A stretch of DNA of 45,893 nt from Acidobacteriota bacterium. Its GTDB lineage: Bacteria > Acidobacteriota > JAAYUB01. Within the stretch, counting starts at the first letter, position 1, and each line of letters opens with the position of its first letter. Location of the stretch: positions 1 through 45,893 of the forward strand of contig JAGOHA010000015.1 in assembly GCA_017996395.1 (NCBI GenBank), written 5' to 3'. Made by a program: the position numbers and the translations under genes. Shown here in pieces: positions 8,739-16,572 of this stretch. The notes beneath the pieces were generated by a model. That model saw nothing but the letters and a program-made list of their open reading frames with translations, did not search any database and had not been told where the DNA came from.

Positions 8739-9203
8739 GTGAAATTCGATTACGAAAAGGAGCTTCAAGTGCTCTTTCCCGCCGGCGACGTTCGCAAGAA
8801 TGCCGAGCGGCGCTACTGGGTCAATGTGCCCTCCGGCGAGCTGCATGACGCCGTCCGCACGTTGCGGGACAAGCTGGGCATCGTGCATCTGTCCACCATC
8901 GTGGGCGAGGATCTGCGCGACGCATTCCAGAACAACTACATCTTTTCCGGCGAAGTGGTGGTGACCCTGTGCGTGCGCATCGACCGGGAAAAGGCGGAAG
9001 TCCCCTCGCTGGCGCCCATCATCGACGGCGCCATGGTCTACGAGCGGGAAATCCACGACCTGTTGGGGATCGTCCCCGTAGGGCACCCCGACCTCCGCCG
9101 GCAGATCCTGCCGGAGGACTGGCCGGACGGCGTGTACCCGCTGCGCAAGGATTACGTTGTTGCCCAGGGACCGGCCGATACTGAAAAGAAGGAGGAGGCT
9201 TAA
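8739..9203 (+). CDS. NuoC/MbhK-like 30-kDa subunit of group 4 hydrogenase
   Basis: The product belongs to the complex I 30-kDa family, which packs against the large subunit and stabilises the hydrophilic arm. The family signature appears as DGAMVYEREIHDLLGIVPVGHPDLRRQILPEDWP followed by YPLRKD. I chose GTG at 8739 (154 residues) because AGGAGG at 8728-8733 lies 5 bases upstream; a GTG at 8733 overlaps that site and cannot be served by it. The gene ends 1 base before the large-subunit start, suggesting tight coupling. Confidence 0.88.
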   Translation: MKFDYEKELQVLFPAGDVRKNAERRYWVNVPSGELHDAVRTLRDKLGIVHLSTIVGEDLRDAFQNNYIFSGEVVVTLCVRIDREKAEVPSLAPIIDGAMVYEREIHDLLGIVPVGHPDLRRQILPEDWPDGVYPLRKDYVVAQGPADTEKKEEA

Positions 9204-9204
9204 C

Positions 9205-10404
9205 ATGGCTGAAAACACAATCAAGATCCCCGTCGGCCCTCAGCACCCGTTTCTGAAGGAGCCGTGCAAATTCGAATTCGAGATCAGCGGCGAAGAAATC
9301 CGGGGCGCCAAGATCCGGATGGGGTACAACCATCGCGGCATGGAAAAGGCCTGTGAAGACCGAAACTATTACCAGTGCCTGTACTTGCTGGAGCGCATTT
9401 GCGGCATCTGTTCCCACTCGCATACGACCGCCTTCATTCAGGCGGTGGAAAGCCTGCTCGGGCTCGAGGTTCCCAAGCGCGGTCTCTACCTGCGCACGCT
9501 GGTTTGCGAGCTGGAGCGGCTGCACAGCCACCTGCTCTGGCTGGGCGTGGCGGCGCACGAGGTCGGATTCGACACCCTGTTCATGTACACCTGGCGCGAC
9601 CGCGAGCTGGTGATGAGCATACTCGAGGAGATCAGCGGCAACCGGGTCAATTACGCGATCAACACCGTCGGCGGTGTGCGCCGGGATCTCACGCCGGACC
9701 AGCGGAAGAAGATCCTTGAGCTCACGGGAGTGCTGAAAGAGCGGCTGGCCTACTACGCCAACATCGGCACCAACGAGCCCAGCTTCATCGCCCGGATCAA
9801 AGGCGTGGGCAAAATGAGCCGGGAACGGGCCATCGAGAAATGCGCCGTGGGGCCATTCGCCCGCGCCAGCAACGTGGATATCGATGTGCGGCGGGACGAC
9901 CCCTATGCCATCTATCCGGAACTCGACTTCAAAGTGATCACCTCGGACAGCTGCGACATCCTCGGCCGGGTGGTCGTCCGGGTGCTGGAGATGGTGGAAT
10001 CCTGCCTGATGATCGAGCAGATCCTGCAGAGGATGCCGGAAGGCGAGATCGCCGTGCAGAAGGTGCCGCGGCGTGTTCCGGCCGGGGCTGCCGTCAGCCG
10101 CTACGAGGCGCCGCGCGGCGAGGACGTCCACTTTGTCCGCTCCAACGGCACCGACAAGCCCGAGCGGGTCAAGGTGCGTGCGCCCACGCTGTGCAACCTC
10201 GAGGCGGCGGCTGAATCGGTGGTGGGCTCCTATGTCGCCGACATCCCCATCGCCATCGCCTCCATCGACCCGTGCTTCTCTTGCACCGACCGCACGACGG
10301 TCCTGCTGAACGATAGCCGGCGTGGCGTCCGGGTGGCCACGTGGGAGGAGCTGCGGCGCCACGGGGTGGACTGGTACCGCCAGAACAAGGGAATTCGCTT
10401 CTAA
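9205..10404 (+). CDS. [NiFe] hydrogenase group 4 large (catalytic) subunit (NuoD/EchE/HycE/MbhL-like)
   Basis: This 399-residue subunit should hold the NiFe(CN)2CO centre that interconverts protons and H2. Both ligand pairs are intact: Cys66 and Cys69 in ERICGICSHSHT, and Cys357 and Cys360 in DPCFSCTDR. This separates it from complex I NuoD and from the cysteine-less Ehr relatives. A 36-residue tail follows Arg363, the expected cleavage point for a HycI-type endoprotease, and such a protease is encoded at the end of the operon. Start: ATG at 9205 with GGAGGAG at 9191-9197; upstream in-frame codons lie in the NuoC-like gene. No formate dehydrogenase or NADH module is nearby, so reduced ferredoxin is the likely electron donor. 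Confidence 0.95.
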   Translation: MAENTIKIPVGPQHPFLKEPCKFEFEISGEEIRGAKIRMGYNHRGMEKACEDRNYYQCLYLLERICGICSHSHTTAFIQAVESLLGLEVPKRGLYLRTLVCELERLHSHLLWLGVAAHEVGFDTLFMYTWRDRELVMSILEEISGNRVNYAINTVGGVRRDLTPDQRKKILELTGVLKERLAYYANIGTNEPSFIARIKGVGKMSRERAIEKCAVGPFARASNVDIDVRRDDPYAIYPELDFKVITSDSCDILGRVVVRVLEMVESCLMIEQILQRMPEGEIAVQKVPRRVPAGAAVSRYEAPRGEDVHFVRSNGTDKPERVKVRAPTLCNLEAAAESVVGSYVADIPIAIASIDPCFSCTDRTTVLLNDSRRGVRVATWEELRRHGVDWYRQNKGIRF

Positions 10405-10416
10405 CAGAGGGAGTGT

Positions 10417-11385
10417 ATGGAAACCGTCAAGGTGATGCTGTATGTCCTGGTCTTTCCGGGATTCCTGTTCCAATCGATCTTTTCGACTTATCTGGAATGG
10501 GTAGACCGGAAGCTCTATGCCCGGATGCAGAACCGGCGAGGGCCGCTCTACACCGGTTGGAGCGGTATCCTCCAGCCGGTGGCCGACATCGTCAAGCTCT
10601 TCGCCAAGGAGGACGTCACGCCGGCCGCCTCCGACAAGTTCATGTTCAACATCCTGCCGCTGGTGGCCTTGGCCTCGGCATGCACCGCCGGCCTCTATCT
10701 GCCCGTGTGGCACCTGACCGGATACAATTCGTTCCAGGGCGACCTGATCGTGATGGTCTACCTGCTGGCCATGCCCTCGTTCGTGCTGTTCCTGGCCGGC
10801 TGGTTCTCCGTGAGCCCGTTCAGCCTTATCGGTGCCACCCGCGTGCTCACCCAGCTCTTCGCCTACGAGGTGCCGTTCTTCCTGGCCTTGCTGACTCCGG
10901 CTGTGGTGGCCGGCAGCTGGAAGATCGCCGATATCGCCAAGTACCCCTGGGTGAGCGGCAACTGGTGGGTGATCCCCCTGCAGGTGCTGGCGTTCATCGT
11001 CGCCGTGCTGGCGCTGCAGGCCAAGCTGGAACGCGTGCCGTTCGATATCCCCGAGGCCGAGACCGAGGTGGTTGCCGGGCCGCTCACCGAATACAGCGGC
11101 AAGAAACTGGCGGTGTTCCGGCTCCAGAAGGATATCTCCATGTACGCCGGCTCCGCCCTGATCGCCGCGCTTTTCCTGGGCGGCTTCGGCGGCGGCCTGT
11201 ACCTCGGCGCGCTCCAGCTGGTCCTCAAGACCCTGCTGGTGGTGGCGCTGCTGAGCGTGATCCGGGGCGCCTGCGCCCGCATCCGCCTCGACCAGATCGT
11301 GTCCTTCAGCTGGCGTTACCTGGCGCCCATGAGCATCGTTCAATTCCTGATCGTGTTGCTGCTGAAGGGCGGAGGAGTGATCTAA
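10417..11385 (+). CDS. NuoH/MbhM/EchB-like membrane anchor of group 4 hydrogenase
   Basis: A 322-residue polytopic protein of the respiratory-chain subunit 1 family. Hallmarks are the N-terminal STYLEWVDRKLYARMQNRRGP (compare the E/DRK...RxGP motif of NuoH), LQPVADIVKLFAKED, and the acidic loop RVPFDIPEAETEVVAGPLTEYSG. In group 4 hydrogenases this subunit anchors the redox module and forms the start of the ion path. The AGAGGGAG site precedes ATG 10417. It sits exactly where MbhM lies in the J-K-L-M-N order. Confidence 0.93.
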   Translation: METVKVMLYVLVFPGFLFQSIFSTYLEWVDRKLYARMQNRRGPLYTGWSGILQPVADIVKLFAKEDVTPAASDKFMFNILPLVALASACTAGLYLPVWHLTGYNSFQGDLIVMVYLLAMPSFVLFLAGWFSVSPFSLIGATRVLTQLFAYEVPFFLALLTPAVVAGSWKIADIAKYPWVSGNWWVIPLQVLAFIVAVLALQAKLERVPFDIPEAETEVVAGPLTEYSGKKLAVFRLQKDISMYAGSALIAALFLGGFGGGLYLGALQLVLKTLLVVALLSVIRGACARIRLDQIVSFSWRYLAPMSIVQFLIVLLLKGGGVI

Positions 11386-11387
11386 CC

Positions 11388-11783
11388 ATGAAGAAAGTCG
11401 GACTGCTGTTGCCTGAAATGATGAGCCACCTGGCCCACAAGCCGGTCACCCGCCTGTATCCGTTCGAGAAGGTGACCACGCCCGAGGGCTTTCGCGGCAC
11501 GCCCCGGTTCAAGCCGAACAACTGCATCGGCTGCAAGGCGTGCGTGCGCGACTGCACCGCCGAGGCCATCGAGATCGACGTCCGCAAAATCGATCCGCCC
11601 CCCGGTTCGCCCGAGGGGACCAAGCCGACGAAGAAGATGATCTGCACCATCTACCTCGATCGCTGCGTGCATTGCGCCCGCTGCGTCGAAGTCTGCCCCA
11701 AGGACGCCCTGTACATGGACACGGAGTTCGAGGTGGCCAACTTCACCCGCGACGCGCTGAAAATCGTGCAGGAATCGGATTGA
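11388..11783 (+). CDS. NuoI/MbhN-like polyferredoxin subunit, two [4Fe-4S] clusters
   Basis: A 131-residue protein with two classical cluster-binding motifs, CIGCKACVRDC and CVHCARCVEVCP, in the 8-Fe ferredoxin arrangement of NuoI, EchF and MbhN. It should accept electrons from soluble ferredoxin and pass them to the small subunit. ATG 11388 follows GGAGGAG at 11371-11377 and lies 2 bases after the NuoH-like stop. A longer in-frame reading upstream overlaps the NuoH-like gene entirely and is not used. The stop codon overlaps the next ATG by one base (TGATG). Confidence 0.93.
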   Translation: MKKVGLLLPEMMSHLAHKPVTRLYPFEKVTTPEGFRGTPRFKPNNCIGCKACVRDCTAEAIEIDVRKIDPPPGSPEGTKPTKKMICTIYLDRCVHCARCVEVCPKDALYMDTEFEVANFTRDALKIVQESD

Positions 11784-12310
11784 TGGACCGTCCGGCGGAC
11801 CGCCTGCGCGCCCTGCTGGACGCGGCGCGCCGGGCGGACCGGAAAGTGGTTGTGTTGGGAATTGGGAACGAGCTCCTGGGCGACGACGCCGTCGGCGATC
11901 GCGTCGCCCGGGAGCTCGCGCCGTTTAGCACCCCCCGTTTTGAAGCCATCCCCGTCGGCATGGCCCCCGAAAACGGCGCCTACATGGTGAGCCGGGCCGC
12001 GCCCGATGTGCTGATCATCATCGATGCGGCCGCGCCGGCCGGCGGTGCAGGGGAAGGCGACGACAGCGCCGCGCCGTGGGATTTCTATCCCGCCGATTCA
12101 CTGGACACATTCTGCCACTCCACCCATTCGGTGCCGCTGAGCATGCTCGTGAGCGTCTGGCGGCAGGAACGGCCGCATCTCGACGTGCAGTTCATCGGCG
12201 TGGCCATCCAGGATACAACGTTCATGGCGCCGCTGACACCATCGGTGGACGCCTCCCGCGCCGAGATCGTGGGAGTGTTCCGGTCGGCGGTGGGGGAGGG
12301 TAAACAGTGA
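11783..12310 (+). CDS. hydrogenase maturation endopeptidase (HycI/HyaD family)
   Basis: The 175-residue product has the family signature LGIGNELLGDDAVG near the N-terminus. The GN(E/P)LLxDD acidic residue and later residues such as the HSVPLS histidine region are the nickel-sensing positions of HycI/HybD. It should trim the C-terminal tail of the large subunit after NiFe insertion. The ATG overlaps the preceding stop by one base. The end is odd: the stop codon (12308-12310) falls inside the first unit of a 7-bp tandem repeat, so the last few residues may have been altered by repeat growth. Confidence 0.9.
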   Translation: MDRPADRLRALLDAARRADRKVVVLGIGNELLGDDAVGDRVARELAPFSTPRFEAIPVGMAPENGAYMVSRAAPDVLIIIDAAAPAGGAGEGDDSAAPWDFYPADSLDTFCHSTHSVPLSMLVSVWRQERPHLDVQFIGVAIQDTTFMAPLTPSVDASRAEIVGVFRSAVGEGKQ

Positions 12311-12457
12311 ACGGTGAACGGTGAACGGTGAACAGTGAGGAGATAGGAGATAGGAATATCGGGCTTAGTTGGATTCGTAATCGTAATTCGTAATCGTGAT
12401 CGTAATCGTAATCGTAATCGTAATCGAGGCTCAACCCTCAACCCTCAACCCTCAACC
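12307..12457. repeat. composite tandem-repeat spacer (GTGAACG, CGTAAT and CTCAACC units)
   Basis: Three different short arrays sit side by side. GTGAACG-type 7-mers cover 12307-12334. A slightly degenerate CGTAAT 6-mer array covers about 12374-12425. Four CTCAACC 7-mers cover 12430-12457. Between the first two is a doubled GGAGATA. No gene is supported here; translations are low-complexity strings. The CGTAAT motif recurs in the spacer near 36.7 kb. Confidence 0.9.
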
Positions 12458-12529
12458 CCCTCCCCCAATCCTTTCTTTCTCACCCGCAATCGGCGACTCG
12501 AGGCCTGGCCGCAGCGACTATCTTCTGAA

Positions 12530-12611
12530 GCGCGTTCGATGAACGCGCGACAGAAGTACCTCGAGGCTAGAGGCTGCGAATTACAGCGGGCCACGTCCGG
12601 TGGACGCGGCC
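12530..12611. repeat. pair of REP-like hairpins with 3-base loops
   Basis: GCGCGTTC-GAT-GAACGCGC at 12530-12548 is a perfect 8-bp stem. A second hairpin at 12589-12611 has a 10-bp stem with one mismatch (GGCCACGTCC / GGACGCGGCC) around GGT. The first stem and loop recur, in the other orientation, at 33039-33059. Neither is followed by a T-run, so they are not ordinary terminators. The rest of 12458-12674 shows no gene. Confidence 0.7.
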
Positions 12612-12674
12612 AACTGGCGGGCAAATCTGTTGTGACGAAATATATCTGGGGCGGAGCGGGACAGGCGGACGCGG

Positions 12675-12941
12675 TTATCGCACCACGGCGAAGATGATGA
12701 AGAACACCAGCGCCAGGTTGATGGAGGCGATCCAGCTATAGAAGAGCGGGCCCGTCCGGCCGGATTCGGCCCGGGTCACAGTGCGGTACCGATTGAGATA
12801 GCTCGGGATCATCACCCGCAGCCAGATGAAGCTCACCCGCTCGCCGCGCCGGCGGAGCGCCTCGTAGAGGCACACGGCCGTCCCGACGGCCCAGAGCGAG
12901 CAAATCACGCCCAAACTCAGAAGAACTATTTGCGGGAACAT
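12675..12941 (-). CDS. small two-helix membrane protein, probable accessory subunit of the NSS transporter
   Basis: An 88-residue protein with two hydrophobic helices: IVLLSLGVICSLWAVGTAVCLYEAL near the N-terminus and ASINLALVFFIIFAVV at the C-terminus. A basic loop lies between them. ATG 12941 is chosen because AGGAGG lies six bases upstream; a farther ATG at 12959 lacks such a site. It follows the NSS-family symporter on the same strand with a 108-bp gap. Some bacterial NSS transporters, such as MetP with MetS, need a small membrane partner, which is the basis for the call; I see no clear sequence match to MetS. Confidence 0.6.
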   Translation of the reverse strand: MFPQIVLLSLGVICSLWAVGTAVCLYEALRRRGERVSFIWLRVMIPSYLNRYRTVTRAESGRTGPLFYSWIASINLALVFFIIFAVVR

Positions 12942-13049
12942 GGCGGGCCTCCTGTACACCGTAGCGTCGTCAAACCGATAGTTTGGCCAACCCGGCTCGG
13001 ATAGCAGCGCCCGGGTTCAGTCGTCCGGCAAGACGGTGTGAGGGAGTCG

Positions 13050-14723
13050 TCAGGCGCCGTCGCTCTTGCGGCGCCAGGCCTTGTGGATCATCCAGAAGGT
13101 GATGCCGGCGAAGGCGGCCATGAGGACCCGGGCGCCCCAGAGGTACGGCTTGTCCGCCGCCGGCTTGCCGTCCATCAGCAGCTGGCCCACCGCTTCCTGC
13201 CACGTCCAGGTCGCGAGCAACACCAGGATGTAGAGCGGGGTGATGTACTTGAGGATAAATTTGAAGATCCGCGGAACCCGCAGATCGGCCCCCTGATGCA
13301 TGTCCGCCCAGCTGCGCTCGATGCCGAAAATCCACGAAAAGATGACGATCTCGATGGCGGTGAGCACCACCAGGAAGAATGTGCCGGCCCAGAAGTCCAG
13401 CTCGTCCAAAAAGCCGTGGCGGAAGAACGCCACCACCAGCAGCGTGCTGAGGACGGCAATCCCCATGACCGTGTTGACGGCGCGCGGGCGGCGCCAGCCG
13501 AACTCGTCCTCGAGGAAGGCGACGGCCGGCTGGGCCAGCGCCACCGACGTGGTGATGCCGGCGATGAAGAGCAGGCCGAACCACATCCCGCCGAAAAGCT
13601 GGCCCATCGGGATTTGCTGGAAAATCACCGGCATGGTCTGGAATCCCAGGTTATAGGCGCCCTCTCTGGCGATGACCTGCGTCTCGGCCAGGCCGAAGAA
13701 CGCCACCGCCACCGGGATGGCGATGGTGCCGCCCAGCACCACCTCGGCGCACTCATTTGTCGAGGCCGTGCTCAACCCGTTCAGGGTGACGTCGTCCTGT
13801 TCCCGGAGGTACGACGCATACATGTTGATGGTGCCCTGGCCCAGGCTCAGGGTGAAGAAGATCTGTCCGGCGGCGGCCAGCCAGACCGACGCCTGACTCA
13901 GCCGGCTCAGATCGGGATTCCAGATGTAGGCCAGTCCCGTGGCGACGCTCCAATCGGGTTGGGCCGGATCAGGCGCGCCCAGGGTGAGCACCCGCACCGC
14001 CAGGGCGATGCCGAACACGAAGAGCAGCGGCATGCCGATCTTGGCCAGCACCTCGATTCCCTTGGAGATGCCGCGGTAGAGGCAGAAGTAGTTGATGGTC
14101 AGGGTCAGGGCCAGGAAGCCGAGCGCCGTCAGGATGGACGGGAAATCGGCGCTGGCCTCCACGCCCTGGAAGCCGCGGAGGAACTCCCCCATGGCCGCGC
14201 GGTCGGTTTTACCGGCGTAGCGGCCGGTCAGGGAGAACCAGGAGAACGCCATGCACCACGACTCGACGAACACATAGTAGACCAGGATGGTGAACGGGGT
14301 CATGATCCCCAGGAAACCGAGGTACTTGGCGGCCGGGTGCTTCCACATCGCGGCGAACATGCCGGGTGTGGTCCCGTGGCCGCGGACGCCGCCGTGGCGG
14401 CCGATGGTCCATTCCACCCACATCATCGGGATGCCCAGCAGCAGCAGGGCCAGAAAGTAGGGGATCATGAAGGCGCCGCCGCCGTTGCCGGCTGCCTGGA
14501 CCGGGAACCGCAGGAAGTTACCGAGTCCAACGGCGTTGCCCGCCATGGCCAGGATCAGCCCCACCCGGCTGGCCCACCGGTCGCGGCCGGGATCGTCACC
14601 GGCCGCGAGTCCGCGCTTGCCCCCGAACAGGACGCGGGCGAAGCAGTACACCACCAGCGCGATGATCGCTCCCCACCCCAGGGTCAGGAACACCCACCCG
14701 GCCGTGGTCAGTCCTTGGGCCAT
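13050..14723 (-). CDS. sodium-dependent neurotransmitter:sodium symporter (NSS/SNF family) transporter
   Basis: A 557-residue polytopic protein. The signature of TM1 is clear: LILAMAGNAVGLGNFLRFPVQAAGNGGGAF, including the unwound substrate/Na+ site. Other typical segments are GIPMMWVEWTIGRHGG and FFTLSLGQGTINMYASY (TM6). Bacterial members import amino acids or related compounds with Na+. Unusual is an additional hydrophobic helix before TM1 (WVFLTLGWGAIIALVVYCFARVL), joined to it by a charged linker. Substrate cannot be deduced. Proposed partner: the small membrane protein downstream. Confidence 0.92.
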   Translation of the reverse strand: MAQGLTTAGWVFLTLGWGAIIALVVYCFARVLFGGKRGLAAGDDPGRDRWASRVGLILAMAGNAVGLGNFLRFPVQAAGNGGGAFMIPYFLALLLLGIPMMWVEWTIGRHGGVRGHGTTPGMFAAMWKHPAAKYLGFLGIMTPFTILVYYVFVESWCMAFSWFSLTGRYAGKTDRAAMGEFLRGFQGVEASADFPSILTALGFLALTLTINYFCLYRGISKGIEVLAKIGMPLLFVFGIALAVRVLTLGAPDPAQPDWSVATGLAYIWNPDLSRLSQASVWLAAAGQIFFTLSLGQGTINMYASYLREQDDVTLNGLSTASTNECAEVVLGGTIAIPVAVAFFGLAETQVIAREGAYNLGFQTMPVIFQQIPMGQLFGGMWFGLLFIAGITTSVALAQPAVAFLEDEFGWRRPRAVNTVMGIAVLSTLLVVAFFRHGFLDELDFWAGTFFLVVLTAIEIVIFSWIFGIERSWADMHQGADLRVPRIFKFILKYITPLYILVLLATWTWQEAVGQLLMDGKPAADKPYLWGARVLMAAFAGITFWMIHKAWRRKSDGA

Positions 14724-14763
14724 GAGCCGTCGCCTCCGTGCGGGAATCGTGCGGCACGGGCCG

Positions 14764-15357
14764 CTAGAAGTGGTAAATCAGCTTGTTGTTCTCTTCCGCA
14801 AGCTTGTTCTGGACGAACAGGGCGTCGATCAACGTGTTGATCGTCGCTTCGGATTCCTTTTTCTGGAACAGACCGTGGATGTGCTGATGCAGAGTCTTCC
14901 GGGTGCGGGGACGCCGGTTCTTGTGGATCTTCGACAGGTTTTCCAGCACTTTGTCCACGAGCTCGTTGCTCTGGGTGAGCAGCTCACCCCGCTTGGACAG
15001 CTCCAGGATGCTGTTGATGCGGCGGCAGGCGATGTGGTGCCGTTTCACGTAGCGGACGAGTGGATCGAACCCCGTGTCCTTGGACAGGATGATGAAGGAC
15101 GCCGAGCGCTGGGCGGCGGCGCTGAGCCGGCCCAGGTAGAACGCGATGTGGAAGTCCAGGGCGTTCTTGCCGGTGCCGTCGATCTTGACCCATTCGATGG
15201 AACCCCCGAATTCCTGGGCCGACCGGACCAGATCGAAGGGGATCTTCTGCTGGCTTTCGCCCACGAAGATCTTGATCTCGACGTCGCTGTCTTTCAGCGT
15301 CGGGAGATCGATGTTCTGGATGTTTTCGAAATCGATGAACAGAACGGTTTTTGCCAT
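14764..15357 (-). CDS. NYN/PIN-like domain protein, putative RNase
   Basis: The N-terminal ~120 residues show the acidic motifs of the NYN (LabA/limkain-b1) branch of PIN-like nucleases: VLFIDFEN, GTGKNALDFHIAFYLG and SKDTGFDPLV, each contributing an Asp to a metal site. The C-terminal ~80 residues are basic then helical (HKNRRPRTRKTLHQHI, later EATINTLIDALFV), possibly a small winged-helix nucleic-acid-binding domain. ATG 15357 (197 residues) is used; ATG 15369 is possible, and neither has a strong SD. Target RNA is unknown. The gene lies between the response regulator and the symporter on the same strand. Confidence 0.75.
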   Translation of the reverse strand: MAKTVLFIDFENIQNIDLPTLKDSDVEIKIFVGESQQKIPFDLVRSAQEFGGSIEWVKIDGTGKNALDFHIAFYLGRLSAAAQRSASFIILSKDTGFDPLVRYVKRHHIACRRINSILELSKRGELLTQSNELVDKVLENLSKIHKNRRPRTRKTLHQHIHGLFQKKESEATINTLIDALFVQNKLAEENNKLIYHF

Positions 15358-15453
15358 GTTCCGAATCATACCATCATCGCGGGAGAATGGCGAGACGAGT
15401 CTGTGGGCCGCAGACGGTCGCCCCGACGGCCGGCGCAGCCTGCGGTGCCGGGG

Positions 15454-15846
15454 TCATTTCTTGGTTTCGGCAAGCACCTGGCGGACGGTCGTGACCAGAA
15501 CTTCCGGCGAGACCGGCTTTTCGAGAAAATGGCTCACGGGCAGCCACTTTTTGTCTTCATCGCGGGAGAACTTCCACTTGTCGCTCATGTAGTCGCGCAC
15601 GCACGTGAGCATGATCACCGGCACGTTGGGAAACTTGATGTCGATGTCGCGGGAAAGGTCGAAGCCGGAATCGAAATCCTCCATCATGCAATCCAGCAGC
15701 ATCACGTCCGGGGTGGTCTGATGCAGCACATCCCAAGCTTGCTTGGCGGAGAACGCCGGTGTGACCGTGAATCCCTCGGCTTCCAGAACCATGGTGATGG
15801 CATCCACAAAATCACGATCATCATCGACCAGTAGGATGTTGGCCAT
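15454..15846 (-). CDS. single-domain response regulator (CheY-like receiver)
   Basis: A 130-residue receiver with no output domain. The acidic pocket is Asp8-Asp10 in ILLVDDDRD, the phospho-acceptor is Asp52 in VMLLDCMM, the switch residue is Thr81 in IMLTC, and the conserved Lys is Lys110 in FLEKPVSP. The stretch between Thr81 and Lys110 (DYMSDKWKFSRDEDKKW) is several residues longer than usual. No histidine kinase is present in the window, so the partner is elsewhere. Start: ATG 15846 with GGAGG six bases upstream. Any longer reading runs into the DUF2148 gene. Confidence 0.92.
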   Translation of the reverse strand: MANILLVDDDRDFVDAITMVLEAEGFTVTPAFSAKQAWDVLHQTTPDVMLLDCMMEDFDSGFDLSRDIDIKFPNVPVIMLTCVRDYMSDKWKFSRDEDKKWLPVSHFLEKPVSPEVLVTTVRQVLAETKK

Positions 15847-15977
15847 CAAGTTCCTCCAAATATCAGGTGTTGGCACACATTCTAGCAGAATGTATCGAGT
15901 CTGGCAATTCGGACGCGTCACCCGGCGGAACGGCAGCCGTCTGAACCCGGCGAACAGCCGCCGTCCACCGCCGCCGG

Positions 15978-16520
15978 TCAGACGGGCGGGCGGTCGAAGA
16001 AGGGATTCTTCGCCGTTGCCGAGAGCGGGATGCCGTAGATGACGGCCGCATCGGACCCCAGCCAACCCAGCTCCTTGACCGCCTGGCCGATGGTGTACAT
16101 GACCCGGGAGTCCAGCCGGTGGTCGGCGGCCACGCCCACGGCGGAGCCCACCGCGATCCCCAGATCGCCGGTGTTGAACACGCACGGCACGTCCGGATGC
16201 TCCGCCTTGGCCTCGCAGTCGGGGAATCCGCACATACCGCAGATCTTCAAGCCGAACGGGGCGATCCGGGTGCCCAGCAGCACGACGGCGTCGGCGTGGG
16301 CAAGGTTGCCCGCGTCCCGTTCGAAAAAGGCCACACCGCCGCGCCGGCCGATGGCCCGCATCGTCTCGGCCAGCACGGCGATCTCGTCGCCATCCACCAC
16401 CGCGGCGACCAGGTTGTCGATGCCACGGCCCTTGGGAGCGGTTCGGGCGGCCACCAGCATGGCCCGCGCCGTTTCGAGCACGCGGGTTCGACGGATCGAG
16501 TCGTACGTGTACAGTGCCAT
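15978..16520 (-). CDS. DUF2148 ferredoxin-like domain protein
   Basis: A 180-residue protein with the DUF2148 layout. A cysteine cluster ICGMCGFPDCEAK...VPCVFN can hold an iron-sulfur cluster. It is followed by the conserved DLGIAVGSAVGVAADHRLDSRVMYTIGQA and the C-terminal GIPLSATAKNPFFDR. The family is widespread in anaerobes but its reaction is not established, as far as I know. ATG 16520 has AGGAGG five bases upstream. Same strand as the response regulator and DUF1028 gene; the gap to the latter is 52 bp, consistent with co-transcription. Confidence 0.88.
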   Translation of the reverse strand: MALYTYDSIRRTRVLETARAMLVAARTAPKGRGIDNLVAAVVDGDEIAVLAETMRAIGRRGGVAFFERDAGNLAHADAVVLLGTRIAPFGLKICGMCGFPDCEAKAEHPDVPCVFNTGDLGIAVGSAVGVAADHRLDSRVMYTIGQAVKELGWLGSDAAVIYGIPLSATAKNPFFDRPPV

Positions 16521-16572
16521 CGGTCCTCCTGCGGTATCCGGATCCGGTCGTGTCACAGTCGCGGCGGCTCCG

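Noticed and set aside
9205-10404. Complex I NuoD or cysteine-less Ehr subunit
   Set aside because: Both CxxC pairs needed for the NiFe centre are present, with a C-terminal tail and a maturation protease.
12222-12434. A short minus-strand frame encoding repeated Asp-Tyr residues
   Set aside because: It is only the translation of the CGTAAT tandem array.
12307-12457. CRISPR array
   Set aside because: Units are 6-7 bases with no spacers and no cas genes are present.
13038-14840. A 600-codon frame antisense to the NSS symporter
   Set aside because: Product lacks any family pattern, while the minus strand shows an unmistakable NSS transporter.
15454-16233. Response regulator with a long N-terminal extension
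   Set aside because: The extension lies over the DUF2148 gene and is arginine-rich noise; ATG 15846 has GGAGG and begins the receiver fold exactly.
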